Positions 1 to 9,129 of a stretch of 64,000 nt of DNA are shown here, in pieces; the first letter of the stretch is position 1, and every line of letters begins with the position of its first letter. Location of the stretch: NCBI GenBank assembly GCA_016709225.1, contig JADJEE010000012.1, forward strand, positions 3,081,501 to 3,145,500, given 5' to 3'. Both the position numbers and the translations under genes were made by a program. Under the pieces are notes generated by a model. That model ran no database searches and was not told the DNA's origin. It saw only the letters and a list, made by a program, of their open reading frames with translations. This stretch comes from Deltaproteobacteria bacterium. Lineage in GTDB: Bacteria; Myxococcota_A; Polyangia; Nannocystales; Nannocystaceae.

Positions 1-435
<435 letters not shown>

Positions 436-441
436 CGCCCG

Positions 442-447
442 ATGCTA
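442..447 (-). promoter_or_regulatory. -10-like TAGCAT before the DUF255 gene
   Basis: TAGCAT on the minus strand ends 6 nt before the GTG at 435. No Shine-Dalgarno and no clear -35 box are visible, so transcription probably starts at or next to the start codon. Confidence 0.45.
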
Positions 448-818
448 GCAGCATCGTGGAACCGAGTTTGCTGCCATCGAGACTGCGTTCCAGACACCAC
501 GAGTAACGGAGCGTGCGGCACGGTCACGTTTCGTCGTGCGCGGGGATGCTCGTCGCGTTGTAGAAGACTTTGTTGGGCCGCGGACGTCGCTCGCTTCGTC
601 GCGCGCCCGCAATCATTTCGCCGCACCCACGCATCACGACGTGCGCGGCACCAGCGAAGAACATTGGTTGCTGAAAGTCGAACGGCGTTTTGAACACTCG
701 TCGATGGTTTGCGCCCGAGCGCGCGTGCCGGCCGCCAGAACCCTGCGCGTCGTCGTGTCCAACGCCTGTCGCAGCTTGCCGCGTTCGCACGCGACTACAT
801 GAAAACCACGCATGCCCG
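448..818. other. divergent intergenic region upstream of the che operon
   Basis: About 370 bases between the divergent DUF255 gene and cheA. Open frames here are Arg-rich and show no recognisable domain. A weak TTGCCG (776-781) and TACATG (796-801) pair with a 14-base spacer is the only promoter-like sequence seen on the plus strand and is not convincing. No repeat, tRNA or conserved RNA was recognised. Confidence 0.4.
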
Positions 819-836
819 ATGAGGGCTTCGAGCAGC

Positions 837-2741
837 ATGGCGGACGAACCGACAACGGAAGCCTCCCCAGTTGACCCCCGCGACGCGTCGGTTGGCGGTC
901 AGGCCACCGCCGAGATCGTCGAGATGTTCGCGGAGGAAGCCACCGATCAGCTCGAGACGCTCGAGCGGCTGCTGCTCAACGTCGAGAACGACTGCAGCGA
1001 CGCGATCCTCAACGAGGCGTTCCGGGCGATGCACAGCGTGAAAGGAAACGCTGGCTGTCTGGGCTTGCCCGACATCGAGGCCGTGGCCCATCGAGCGGAG
1101 GACATCCTCGACGGGCTGCGCAAGCACACCTTCGCGCCGCAGCAGGGGCTGATCTCGGCGGTGCTCACCGCGGTGGATGCGATCCGCGGCTCGCTCATGG
1201 ATCTCGAGCGGGGTGGGTCGATCCCGGAGCGAACGCAGGTGGTCGAGCGGCTGCAGACGGAGCTGGCGGCCGCGAACCCCCGCGGGACCGTGCCGAGGCT
1301 TGGCGAGCTGTTGGTGGCCAGCGGCGCGGTCGAGTCGAAGGCCGTGCAGGATCTGGTCGACTTCCAGCGTCGCCCACTCGGCGAGCTGTTGGTGAACCTC
1401 GGGATGGTCGAGGAGGTCGCGGTCGCAGCGTCGCTGGAGGAGCAACGACGCATCGCCGCCTCGCTGGCAGCGGGACCGACCGCTGCCCCATCGGGCGAGG
1501 CGGGTGCGCCCCCCAAGGAGAGCGTTGCGGCTGCCAACGCAGAAGAGGCCAAGGCCGGCCGCGAGGCGTCGTTCGTGCGCGTCGACACCGGCAAGCTCGA
1601 CGCGCTGCTCAACCAGGTCGGTGAGCTGATCTCGGCGGTGTCGGCGGTGGTGCAGAGCCCCGATGCTGCGCGGCTGGAGGTCGATCGCTTCGCCGCCGCG
1701 TCGTCGCAGCTGATGCGCGTGACCTCGGGCCTCCACGACGCGGCGATGGCCATGCGGATGGTGCCGATGGCCGGGATCGTCAACAAGCTCAACCGCGTCG
1801 TCCGGGATCTCCGCATCAAGCTCGGCAAGCGTGTCGAGTTCGTCGCCGATGGCGAGGAGACCGAGGTCGACAAGTCGGTGCTCGAGGGCATCGCGGACCC
1901 GCTGGTCCACATCGTCCGCAATGCCTTGGACCACGGCATCGAGAGCTCCGACGCTCGCATCGCCGCGGGCAAGCCCGCCCAGAGCACGCTGCGACTGCAC
2001 GCTCGCCACCAGGGTGGCGAGGTGTGGATCTCGGTCAGCGACGACGGCCGAGGTATCGATCCCGCGCGCATGCGAGCGAAGGCGGAGTCGCTCGGCTGGC
2101 TCACGCCCGAGCAAGCCATCAGCGACGAGGCGCTGCTGCAGTTCGTGTTCCGCCCCGGCTTCAGCACCGCCGAGAAGGTCACCGGCGTGTCGGGCCGCGG
2201 TGTCGGCATGGACGTCGTGAAGCACAACATCGAGGGCCTGCGGGGCCGCGTCGAGATCGCCAGCGAGGTCGGCCGCGGGACCACCGTCTCGATCCGCCTG
2301 CCACTGACCCTCGCCATCATCGACGTCATGCTCGTGCGGGTGGCGGACTGTCTGTTCGGCCTACCCGTGCTGTCGCTGCGCGAGTCGGTCAGCGTTGCAT
2401 CCGAGTCGGTGACGCTGCTGCCCGATGGCTCGCGGATGATCCGCATCCGTGGGCGCATCCTGCCTGTGATCGGGCTGGAGGCCATCTTCGGCCTGGGACG
2501 AGATCGTCCCCCGACCGACGGCCTGGTGGCGATCGTCGAGCACGGCAACGAGGTCTGCGGTCTGCGTGTGGACTCGCTGCTCGGGCAGCGGCAGATCGTG
2601 ATCAAGCCGCTCGATCCGTATATCGCGGGCATGCGCGGCGTCTCCGGCTGCGCGGTGCTCGGCTCCGGCGAGATCTGTCTCATCGTGGACATTCGCCAGC
2701 TCTTCAACGCGCAGAGCGGCACGCGACGGGAGGCCGCATGA
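837..2741 (+). CDS. cheA: chemotaxis histidine kinase CheA with MshEN-like insert
   Basis: 634-residue cytoplasmic kinase that phosphorylates response regulators in a chemosensory array. The Hpt domain (about 25-130) has the phospho-accepting His66 in AMHSVKGNAG. Residues 154-203 are two 24-residue RLG/PLG...Q repeats resembling MshEN c-di-GMP-binding motifs, where P2 would normally be. Dimerisation (about 250-310), ATPase (N box HIVRNALDHG near 360, DDGRGI near 401) and a C-terminal CheW-like domain (about 500-634) follow. ATG 837 is preferred because GAGGG lies 11 bases upstream; an in-frame ATG at 819 is possible. The stop overlaps the cheD start (ATGA), so the two are translationally coupled. 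Identity is certain; the function of the repeats is inferred. Confidence 0.96.
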   Translation: MADEPTTEASPVDPRDASVGGQATAEIVEMFAEEATDQLETLERLLLNVENDCSDAILNEAFRAMHSVKGNAGCLGLPDIEAVAHRAEDILDGLRKHTFAPQQGLISAVLTAVDAIRGSLMDLERGGSIPERTQVVERLQTELAAANPRGTVPRLGELLVASGAVESKAVQDLVDFQRRPLGELLVNLGMVEEVAVAASLEEQRRIAASLAAGPTAAPSGEAGAPPKESVAAANAEEAKAGREASFVRVDTGKLDALLNQVGELISAVSAVVQSPDAARLEVDRFAAASSQLMRVTSGLHDAAMAMRMVPMAGIVNKLNRVVRDLRIKLGKRVEFVADGEETEVDKSVLEGIADPLVHIVRNALDHGIESSDARIAAGKPAQSTLRLHARHQGGEVWISVSDDGRGIDPARMRAKAESLGWLTPEQAISDEALLQFVFRPGFSTAEKVTGVSGRGVGMDVVKHNIEGLRGRVEIASEVGRGTTVSIRLPLTLAIIDVMLVRVADCLFGLPVLSLRESVSVASESVTLLPDGSRMIRIRGRILPVIGLEAIFGLGRDRPPTDGLVAIVEHGNEVCGLRVDSLLGQRQIVIKPLDPYIAGMRGVSGCAVLGSGEICLIVDIRQLFNAQSGTRREAA

Positions 2742-3211
2742 AGACGGTCGGCATCGGCGAGTACGCCGTCGTGCGGGGTGAGCAAGAGGGCGTTCGCACG
2801 CTCTCGCTGGGCTCGTGCGTGGCCATCGTGCTCGTCGATCGGGTGCGATCGGTGTTCGCGCTCGCGCACGTCGTCCTGCCCGAGGCCGACGACCAAGCCG
2901 ACAGCAAGCCGTCCGGCTACTACGCCGACATCGCCGTGCCCTTGCTGCTCACCGACATGATGCGCAACGGCAGCGGCCCCCGGATGGGGCCCATGCACGT
3001 GGCACTGGTCGGCGGCGGCCGCCCCGGCGGCAACACCAGCAGCGTGTTCAACATCGGTGAGCGCAACAGCGAGGCCGCCCGCAAGGCGCTGCGTCGCTTC
3101 GGCATCACCCCCACCGTCGAAGATCTCGGTGGGCAGTGGTCGCGCACGGTCGTGGTCGATCGTGCCGGCATCCAGGTTACGTGTCCCGATCGCGCTCCCC
3201 GACAGCTCTAA
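2738..3211 (+). CDS. cheD: chemoreceptor glutamine deamidase CheD
   Basis: 157-residue CheD, which deamidates receptor glutamines and in several bacteria also interacts with CheC/CheX. The catalytic triad of the family is present: Thr21, Cys27 (in LGSCVA) and His44 (in ALAHVV), the same numbers I recall for Thermotoga CheD. The conserved GGG-containing segment and FNIGERN follow at about 90-110. It starts inside the cheA stop codon (4-nt overlap) and is 29 bases ahead of cheW. Because the operon also encodes CheX, a CheD-CheX type adaptation link is plausible but not shown. Confidence 0.95.
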   Translation: MKTVGIGEYAVVRGEQEGVRTLSLGSCVAIVLVDRVRSVFALAHVVLPEADDQADSKPSGYYADIAVPLLLTDMMRNGSGPRMGPMHVALVGGGRPGGNTSSVFNIGERNSEAARKALRRFGITPTVEDLGGQWSRTVVVDRAGIQVTCPDRAPRQL

Positions 3212-3240
3212 CACCGCAGCTACGCGCTGCAGGAGTCCCC

Positions 3241-3714
3241 ATGTCCCTCGACCCCACCGAAGAATCCGACGAAGCCGCGGGGGGAAAGTTCCTGACTTTC
3301 CTCATCGACGGTGAATCGTACGGGCTCGACATCCGGCACGTCACCGAGATCATCGGGATGCACGCGATCACACGCGTGCCCGATGTGCCCGACTACGTGC
3401 GCGGCATCATCAACCTGCGCGGCAAGGTCATCCCCGTGATGGACGTGCGAGCGCGCTTCGGCATGAGTGCCCGCGATTACGACGCACGGACGTGCATCAT
3501 CGTGATTCACGTCCGCGATACCGACATCGGTCTCGTGGTCGACACCGTCTCCGAGGTGATCGACATCGCCGAGGTCGACATCGAACCACCCCCGTCCATC
3601 GGTCCGAACAGTGGCGGGTTCATGAGTGGCGTCGGCAAGGTCGGCGACCACGTGAAGCTACTGCTCGACGCCCACAAGCTGCTCTATGGCACCGAACCCG
3701 GTGTCGCCGCCTAG
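3241..3714 (+). CDS. cheW: chemotaxis coupling protein CheW
   Basis: 157-residue scaffold that links receptors to CheA. It is a single CheW domain: FLIDGESYGLDI at the N-terminus, the conserved YVRGIINLRGKVIPVMD core near residues 55-70, and GLVVDTVSEV before the C-terminal strand. The start is supported by AGGAG about 5 bases upstream. It lies between cheD and the receptor gene in one transcription unit, so it most likely couples this receptor to the CheA at 837. Confidence 0.96.
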   Translation: MSLDPTEESDEAAGGKFLTFLIDGESYGLDIRHVTEIIGMHAITRVPDVPDYVRGIINLRGKVIPVMDVRARFGMSARDYDARTCIIVIHVRDTDIGLVVDTVSEVIDIAEVDIEPPPSIGPNSGGFMSGVGKVGDHVKLLLDAHKLLYGTEPGVAA

Positions 3715-3727
3715 AAGGAGTTCCACC

Positions 3728-6538
3728 ATGCCCACGCTCAGCGACACCCAGATCCGCATCATCGAGTCCACCTTCGCCAAGCTCGCGCCGCGCGCCGACG
3801 AGATCGTCACCCGCTTCTACGAGCGCCTGTTTGCCGCACATCCCGAGGTCGAGCCGTTGTTCGACGGCGTGGAGCCGGCCACCCAGCGTCGCCATCTCAT
3901 TGCGAGCCTGCAGCTGGTGGTGGCGAACCTGCGCCGACCCGAGGTGCTCGCGCCGAAGCTGCGCGAGCTCGGTCGACGCCACGTCGCCTACGGGGCCGAG
4001 CCCGACCACTACCACGCGGTCGCCGACGCGATGCTGGGCACGCTCGAGGACTTCGCCGGCAAGGCCTGGACGCCGAGCGCCGGCAAGGCTTGGTCCACGG
4101 CGCTCGGGCTGATCGCCGAGCTCATGATCGAGGGCGCGTCGAAGCCCGAAGAGGCACCGGCGTCGTCGCGACCGCGCGCTGCCGCGATGGTGCCGACCGC
4201 TGCGTCGGTCACCGCCGCCGATGCGTTCGAGGTGCTGCCGGTGGCCGTGATCGGCGTCGACGGCAACGGCGTGGTGCGGCAATGGAACACCGCCGCCGAG
4301 GAGCTGACTGGTCGCTCCGTGCGCGAGGTCGTGGGCAAGCGCGCGTGGTTCGGCCTCGGCGGACAGCGCCGCTCGACCGCGCTCGACGCCGCACTCGACA
4401 CCGGCGTGCCGACGACAGCCCGCGATCAGATCACGCACGCCGATGGCACCGTGCATTCGATCGAGATGCGGGTCTCGCCGCAGTTCGACGCCAGCGGGGA
4501 GCCGATCGGCGCAGTCGCGGTATTCAGTGCGGCACCGGCCGACGCCGAGGTCCACCAGCAGGCCCGCATGCACGCCGCGGTCGAAGGCGCCGGTACTGCG
4601 ATCGTGATGATCGATCGCAACTTCGTCGTCACCTACGCCAACGAGGCCACGCTGGGGCTGCTGCGCAGCCATGTGACCACGCTGCGGCGCGCGTTCCCGG
4701 GCTTCGACCCCGAGAAGCTCGTGGGTACCTGCATCGACGGCTTCCACGCCGACCCGCGCCGCGTCCGCAACATCCTCGACGATCCGTCGCGGCTGCCGCA
4801 CCGCGCCGACATCCGCGTCGAGAACCTGGTGTTCGAGCTGTACGTGACGGCCGTCAGGTCCAAGGCCGGCGAGTTCATCGGGCACTGTCTCGAGTGGCAG
4901 GACGTGACCGAGATTCGGTCGCGCGCCGAGACCGGCGATCGGCTCAAGTCCATGATCGAGGCCGCGCAGTCGTACTTCATGATTGTCGACAACGATCTGC
5001 GCATCACCTACGCCAACCCGGCGCTGCTGACGATGCTGCGCAAGTACGAGGCTGACCTGCGGCAGCACTTCACCGGCTTCTCGGTCGACAACATCAAGGG
5101 TACCTGCATCGACATCTTCCACCGCAATCCGGCGCACCAGCGTGCGCTGCTGGGCGATGCCTCTCGCCTGCCGTTTGCGGCCGAGATCAAGGTCGGGAGC
5201 CTCGAGTTCGGCATCACTGCGTGTGCGCTGACCGATGCCAGCGGCCGACGGCTGGGCTCGGCGGTGGAGTGGCGCGACTACAATGATCGCGCGGTCTATC
5301 GCCGCGAGGTCACGCGGGTGTTCGAGGCCTGCAAGAACGGCGACCTCTCCGTGCGCGGTCGCGTCGGCGAGCTGACCGAAGCGTACCGGCCGATGATGCA
5401 GTCGATCAACGAGATTATCGACGAGGTGGTCGCGCCGATCGGCACGCTCAAGGAGCACCTCGATCAGGTCGCGCAGGGCGACCTCACGGCCTACATCCGC
5501 GGCGAGTTCGCCGGCGACCACGCGCTGGCGAAGAACGCCCTCAACGCAACGCTCGACGCGCTCAACGACACCCTCGGCAAGGTCCGCACGGTCTCTCGCT
5601 CGGTCGCCGCGGGCAGCCGCGAGGTCTCCGACACCGCACAGGCGCTCTCCCAGGGCGCCACCGAGCAGGCGGCCTCGTTGCAGGAGATCACCGCGACCAT
5701 GCAGCGCATCACCGAGCAGACCAAACGCAACGCCGAGAATGCCGGTGTGGCGAGCGGGCTCTCGACCACGGCCCGCGAGACCGCGGTCCGCGGCGACGAG
5801 ATGATGCGGGCGATGGTCGGCGCGATGCGAGAGATCGATCAAGCCAGCCAGAGCATCCGCAAGATCATCAAGGTCATCGACGACATCGCGTTCCAGACCA
5901 ACCTGTTGGCGCTGAACGCTGCCGTCGAGGCCGCTCGCGCCGGTGTCCACGGCAAGGGCTTCGCGGTGGTCGCAGAGGAGGTCCGCAGCCTCGCGGGCCG
6001 CTCCGCGAAGGCGGCGAAGGAAACCACCGAGATGATCGAGAACTCGCTCGAGAAGGTGAATCAGGGCACCTCGATCGCCGAGCAAACTGCGCAGGCGCTC
6101 ACCGAGATCGTCGACGGTGTGGCCAAGGTGACCGCGCTGGTCACCGACATCGCGTCGGCGAGCAATCAACAGGCGCGCGGCATCGGCGATGTCAATGAAG
6201 GCATCTCGCAGATCGACAAGGTCACACAGACCAACACGGCGAGCGCCGAGGAGAGCGCCGCTGCGTCGCAGGACCTGTCCCGCCAGGCCCGCGAGCTCGA
6301 AGAGCGGCTCGGTCGCTTCCGCCTGCAGGCCCTCACCACCGCCACCGGGTCTGGGCTGCCCGCCGACCTGCCGCCCGAGCTGATGGCACTACTCGAGCAG
6401 TACATGCGCTCGCGCGCCGCCAACACTGCGCCAGAGGCTGCACCCGCACCGATGCCGCGTGCGGTCGGTAGCGACTACGGCTCGCCGCGTGCGGCCAGCG
6501 TCATCGCGCTCGACGACGACGAGTTCGGCAAGTACTAG
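3728..6538 (+). CDS. soluble globin-PAS-PAS-PAS methyl-accepting chemoreceptor
   Basis: 936 residues with no transmembrane segment, so a cytoplasmic receptor. Residues 1-140 are a globin of the Vitreoscilla haemoglobin/flavohaemoglobin type: FYERLFAAHPEVEPLFD followed by proximal His85 in GRRHVAYGAEPDHY, the same position as the haem ligand of VHb. Three PAS domains follow (about 165-285, 286-410, 411-530); the last two are close repeats sharing a GTCID-x-FH signature. A HAMP-like linker and signalling domain end the protein, with the hairpin tip IDDIAFQTNLLALNAAVEA near 717. AAGGAG sits 7 bases before ATG 3728. Family knowledge suggests O2, NO or redox sensing; the actual ligand is inferred. 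Confidence 0.93.
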   Translation: MPTLSDTQIRIIESTFAKLAPRADEIVTRFYERLFAAHPEVEPLFDGVEPATQRRHLIASLQLVVANLRRPEVLAPKLRELGRRHVAYGAEPDHYHAVADAMLGTLEDFAGKAWTPSAGKAWSTALGLIAELMIEGASKPEEAPASSRPRAAAMVPTAASVTAADAFEVLPVAVIGVDGNGVVRQWNTAAEELTGRSVREVVGKRAWFGLGGQRRSTALDAALDTGVPTTARDQITHADGTVHSIEMRVSPQFDASGEPIGAVAVFSAAPADAEVHQQARMHAAVEGAGTAIVMIDRNFVVTYANEATLGLLRSHVTTLRRAFPGFDPEKLVGTCIDGFHADPRRVRNILDDPSRLPHRADIRVENLVFELYVTAVRSKAGEFIGHCLEWQDVTEIRSRAETGDRLKSMIEAAQSYFMIVDNDLRITYANPALLTMLRKYEADLRQHFTGFSVDNIKGTCIDIFHRNPAHQRALLGDASRLPFAAEIKVGSLEFGITACALTDASGRRLGSAVEWRDYNDRAVYRREVTRVFEACKNGDLSVRGRVGELTEAYRPMMQSINEIIDEVVAPIGTLKEHLDQVAQGDLTAYIRGEFAGDHALAKNALNATLDALNDTLGKVRTVSRSVAAGSREVSDTAQALSQGATEQAASLQEITATMQRITEQTKRNAENAGVASGLSTTARETAVRGDEMMRAMVGAMREIDQASQSIRKIIKVIDDIAFQTNLLALNAAVEAARAGVHGKGFAVVAEEVRSLAGRSAKAAKETTEMIENSLEKVNQGTSIAEQTAQALTEIVDGVAKVTALVTDIASASNQQARGIGDVNEGISQIDKVTQTNTASAEESAAASQDLSRQARELEERLGRFRLQALTTATGSGLPADLPPELMALLEQYMRSRAANTAPEAAPAPMPRAVGSDYGSPRAASVIALDDDEFGKY

Positions 6539-6611
6539 CGCCACCTTGGACGCCGGGGTGCGGGCCAGCGTCCGCCCCCGGCGTCCTCCTACCACGAGGA
6601 ACTGCACCACC

Positions 6612-7451
6612 ATGGCCGTAGCCGCATTCACTCCCCTGGACCGCAACGACTTCGACCAACTGCGGGCGTATGTGCTCGACGCGTGCGGCATCTCCCTCGA
6701 CGGCAGCAAGCAGTCGCTGGTGGTCGGACGGCTGCAGCCGGTGCTCGCGCGCGAGGGACTGCAGAGCTACGGCGATTACATCGCCAAGGTACGTGCCGAT
6801 ACCAGCGGCAAGCTGCGCAGCGAGCTGGTCGACCGCTTGTCGACCAACCACACGTTCTTCTGGCGCGAGGCCGATCACTTCGACTACTTGGTACAGACCG
6901 CGCTGCCCACGATGATCGAAGCCCGCCGCCGTGCGGGGCAGAAGTGCCTGCGGATGTGGTGCGCGGCTAGCTCGGCGGGGCAGGAGCCATATACGCTCGG
7001 GGCGCTGCTCATGGAGACGCTCGGCAGCGAGTACCCCGCCTGGGATGCGGGCCTGCTCGCGACCGATATCAGCACCGGCGTGCTCGAGCGCGCCCGCGAG
7101 GGCGTGTACGACAACGAGGATGTGCGACGACTCCCCGAACGCCTGCGTCAGCGCTACTTCGTGCAGACCACCGATGGTCGCTGGCAGGTCGTACCGAAGC
7201 TGCGCAGCGAAGTGACGTTCCGGCGCTTCAACCTGATGAACGCGCGCTTCCCCTTCAAGCAGCCGTTCGACGTCGTGTTCATTCGCAACGTCATGATCTA
7301 CTTCGACATGCCGACCAAGCAGGCGCTGATGGGGCGCCTGTCGGCGTGCATGCGCTCGGGCGCGTACATCTTCATCGGCGCCGCCGAGTCGCTGCCGCCC
7401 GATCAGACCTACTTCCAGTCCGTGCGGCCGGGGGTGTTCCGCAAGCCATGA
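6612..7451 (+). CDS. cheR: chemoreceptor methyltransferase CheR
   Basis: 279-residue SAM-dependent methyltransferase that methylates receptor glutamates. The N-terminal helical domain ends in STNHTFFWRE, the usual CheR signature. The SAM-binding core has WCAASSAGQEPYTLG near 120 and LATDIS near 148, then VVFIRNVMIYFD near 222. No TPR extension is present. GAGGA lies about 12 bases before the ATG. The stop overlaps the cheB start by four bases (ATGA), so adaptation methyltransferase and methylesterase are made together. Confidence 0.95.
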   Translation: MAVAAFTPLDRNDFDQLRAYVLDACGISLDGSKQSLVVGRLQPVLAREGLQSYGDYIAKVRADTSGKLRSELVDRLSTNHTFFWREADHFDYLVQTALPTMIEARRRAGQKCLRMWCAASSAGQEPYTLGALLMETLGSEYPAWDAGLLATDISTGVLERAREGVYDNEDVRRLPERLRQRYFVQTTDGRWQVVPKLRSEVTFRRFNLMNARFPFKQPFDVVFIRNVMIYFDMPTKQALMGRLSACMRSGAYIFIGAAESLPPDQTYFQSVRPGVFRKP

Positions 7452-8536
7452 GTCGCGACCCGAAGGCGCCAATTCGCGTGCTGGTGGTGGACGACTCGTC
7501 GCTCATGCGACGACTGTTGTCCGACGGCCTCGCGGCCGATCCCATGTTCGACGTGGTCGCGACCGCCGCCGACGCCTACGAGGCGCGCGATCTGATCGTC
7601 TCGAAGCGGCCGCAGGTGATGACGCTCGACGTCGAGATGCCGCGCATGAACGGCGTCGACTTCCTGCGTCGGCTGATGCCGCAGTACCCGCTGCCGGTCG
7701 TCATGGTCAGCGGGTTGACCACCGCCGGCGGTGATCTGGCACTGGCGTCGCTCGCCGCTGGCGCGGTCGATGTGGTGCTCAAGGCCCAGGCTGATCGGCC
7801 CGGCGACATGGCGCGGATGCTCGACGAGCTACGCACCAAGGTCCGGATCGCCGCGACCGCCAACGTGAGCGCATGGAAGCGCGCGATGATTCCGGCGCAC
7901 AACGGCGGCGCCGGCAACAAGATGGTTGCGCCACCGAGCCCGAGCATCATCGCGATCGGGGCCTCGACCGGTGGTACCGACGCGACGCGGCGAGTGCTGG
8001 CGCACCTGCCCCTCGACGTGCCCGGCGTGGTCGTGGTGCAGCACATGCCCGCCGGCTTCACGTCGATGTATGCCGACCGACTGAACCAAGAGCTCCGCCT
8101 GCGGGTGGTCGAGGCCCACGACGGCGAGCCCATCCTCGGCGGCACCGTCTACGTCGCGCCTGGCGAGCTGCAGTGCGCGGTCGTGCGAGCAGGCGATCAC
8201 TTTGCGATCCGCGTGCGTCCCGGCCCCAAGGTCTCGGGACACGCGCCCTCGGTCGACGTGTTGTTCGCCAGCGTCGCGGCCTCGGTCGGTCGTGCCGCCG
8301 TCGGCGTGCTGCTGACGGGCATGGGCCGCGATGGCGCCGACGGTCTGCTCGAGATGCGCCGCGCCGGCGCACGGACGCTGTCGCAAGACGAGGCCACCAG
8401 CGTGGTCTACGGCATGCCGCGCGAGGCGTGGCAGCAAGGCGCTTCGGAGCGTCAGGTCGGCATCGACGACATGGCCGCGGAGATCGTCGCCCGCCTGCCG
8501 CGGCGCCAACGCGCGACCTCCGAGCGCGTCGCATGA
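7448..8536 (+). CDS. cheB: chemotaxis methylesterase/deamidase CheB
   Basis: 362 residues: an N-terminal receiver domain with phosphorylatable Asp61 (LDVEMPRMNG) and a C-terminal methylesterase. The catalytic Ser173 (GASTGG), His199 (QHMP) and Asp295 (GMGRDGADG) have spacings of 26 and 96 residues, matching Ser164-His190-Asp286 of the Salmonella enzyme as I recall it. It starts inside the cheR stop. It carries one of the two receiver domains encoded within 10 kb of CheA; the operon encodes no stand-alone CheY. Confidence 0.96.
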   Translation: MSRDPKAPIRVLVVDDSSLMRRLLSDGLAADPMFDVVATAADAYEARDLIVSKRPQVMTLDVEMPRMNGVDFLRRLMPQYPLPVVMVSGLTTAGGDLALASLAAGAVDVVLKAQADRPGDMARMLDELRTKVRIAATANVSAWKRAMIPAHNGGAGNKMVAPPSPSIIAIGASTGGTDATRRVLAHLPLDVPGVVVVQHMPAGFTSMYADRLNQELRLRVVEAHDGEPILGGTVYVAPGELQCAVVRAGDHFAIRVRPGPKVSGHAPSVDVLFASVAASVGRAAVGVLLTGMGRDGADGLLEMRRAGARTLSQDEATSVVYGMPREAWQQGASERQVGIDDMAAEIVARLPRRQRATSERVA

Positions 8537-8646
8537 GTGCGCGGGCGCGTCGCCCCAAAAGGGGACACAGTGCCCGCTCAAATGTCGCGCCGCGATCGTC
8601 GATGCCATCGCCAACGAGAGCGAGCCCGCCTTCGCTTCGGTGACAC

Positions 8647-9093
8647 ATGCTCGAAATCACCAATGACGACATCTCCTCGATCGTGTCGCTCGTCTTCGAC
8701 GCGACGCTCGGAGTCACCGTGGACAACACCGCAAAGCTGCCGCCCGAGGCCGAGACCGCGTCGTCGTTGGTGGGAATCACCGGCAACTGGGATGGCGCCG
8801 TGATCGTCGCGTGCGCGCGTCCGCTCGCGACCCGACTGGCGACTGCGATGTTCGGCATCGACGAGAGCGCCGTCGGCGAGGACGATGTCAACGACGCGCT
8901 CGGCGAGCTCGTGAACATGATCGGCGGCAACTTCAAGAGCATGCTGCCGCCGGTGTGCTCGCTGTCGCTGCCGACCGTCGTCGAAGGCCGGAACTACCGC
9001 GTGCGGGTGCCGGGGGCGAAGGTCGTCCGCGAGCTCGACTTCGGCGCCAGCAGCGAGCACCTGCGCGTGACGGTGGTCGAGCGCGCGGCCTGA
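8647..9093 (+). CDS. cheX: CheX-like CheY-P phosphatase
   Basis: 148-residue protein of the CheC/CheX/FliY family. The phosphatase signature is a Glu-x-x-Asn motif in GELVNMIGGN, here Glu87 and Asn90, as in single-motif CheX. It follows cheB after 110 bases and closes the chemosensory operon. The presence of a CheY-P phosphatase without a local cheY implies that a response regulator encoded elsewhere, or a receiver such as that of the neighbouring REC-EAL protein, is its target. Identity is well supported; substrate is inferred. Confidence 0.88.
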   Translation: MLEITNDDISSIVSLVFDATLGVTVDNTAKLPPEAETASSLVGITGNWDGAVIVACARPLATRLATAMFGIDESAVGEDDVNDALGELVNMIGGNFKSMLPPVCSLSLPTVVEGRNYRVRVPGAKVVRELDFGASSEHLRVTVVERAA

Positions 9094-9095
9094 AC

Positions 9096-9117
9096 CGCGG
9101 GGGCTTGCTCGCCCGCG
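9096..9117 (+). terminator. GC-rich hairpin after cheX
   Basis: CGCGGG at 9096-9101 can pair with CCCGCG at 9112-9117 around a 10-base loop, just after the cheX stop. There is no following T run, so it may be a weak terminator or a processing stem. Confidence 0.35.
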
Positions 9118-9129
9118 CCCCAGCGCCCT

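Noticed and set aside
947..3214. 755-codon open frame antisense to cheA-cheD
   Set aside because: It is the shadow of high-GC genes with clear CheA and CheD motifs on the other strand; its translation is Arg/Ser/Thr-rich with no domain.
3620..6169. 849-codon antisense open frame opposite the chemoreceptor
   Set aside because: Mirror of the receptor coding frame; composition (Leu/Arg/Asp/His runs) is typical of antisense shadow frames.
8552..8563. CCCCAAAAGGGG palindrome between cheB and cheX
   Set aside because: A 4-bp stem with a 4-base loop is too short to claim as a regulatory element.
8533..8643. 36-codon frame between cheB and cheX with ATGA overlap and a stop three bases before the cheX ATG
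   Set aside because: The placement is suggestive, but the peptide is Arg/Ser/Pro-rich, resembles noise and extends a shadow frame from inside cheB.
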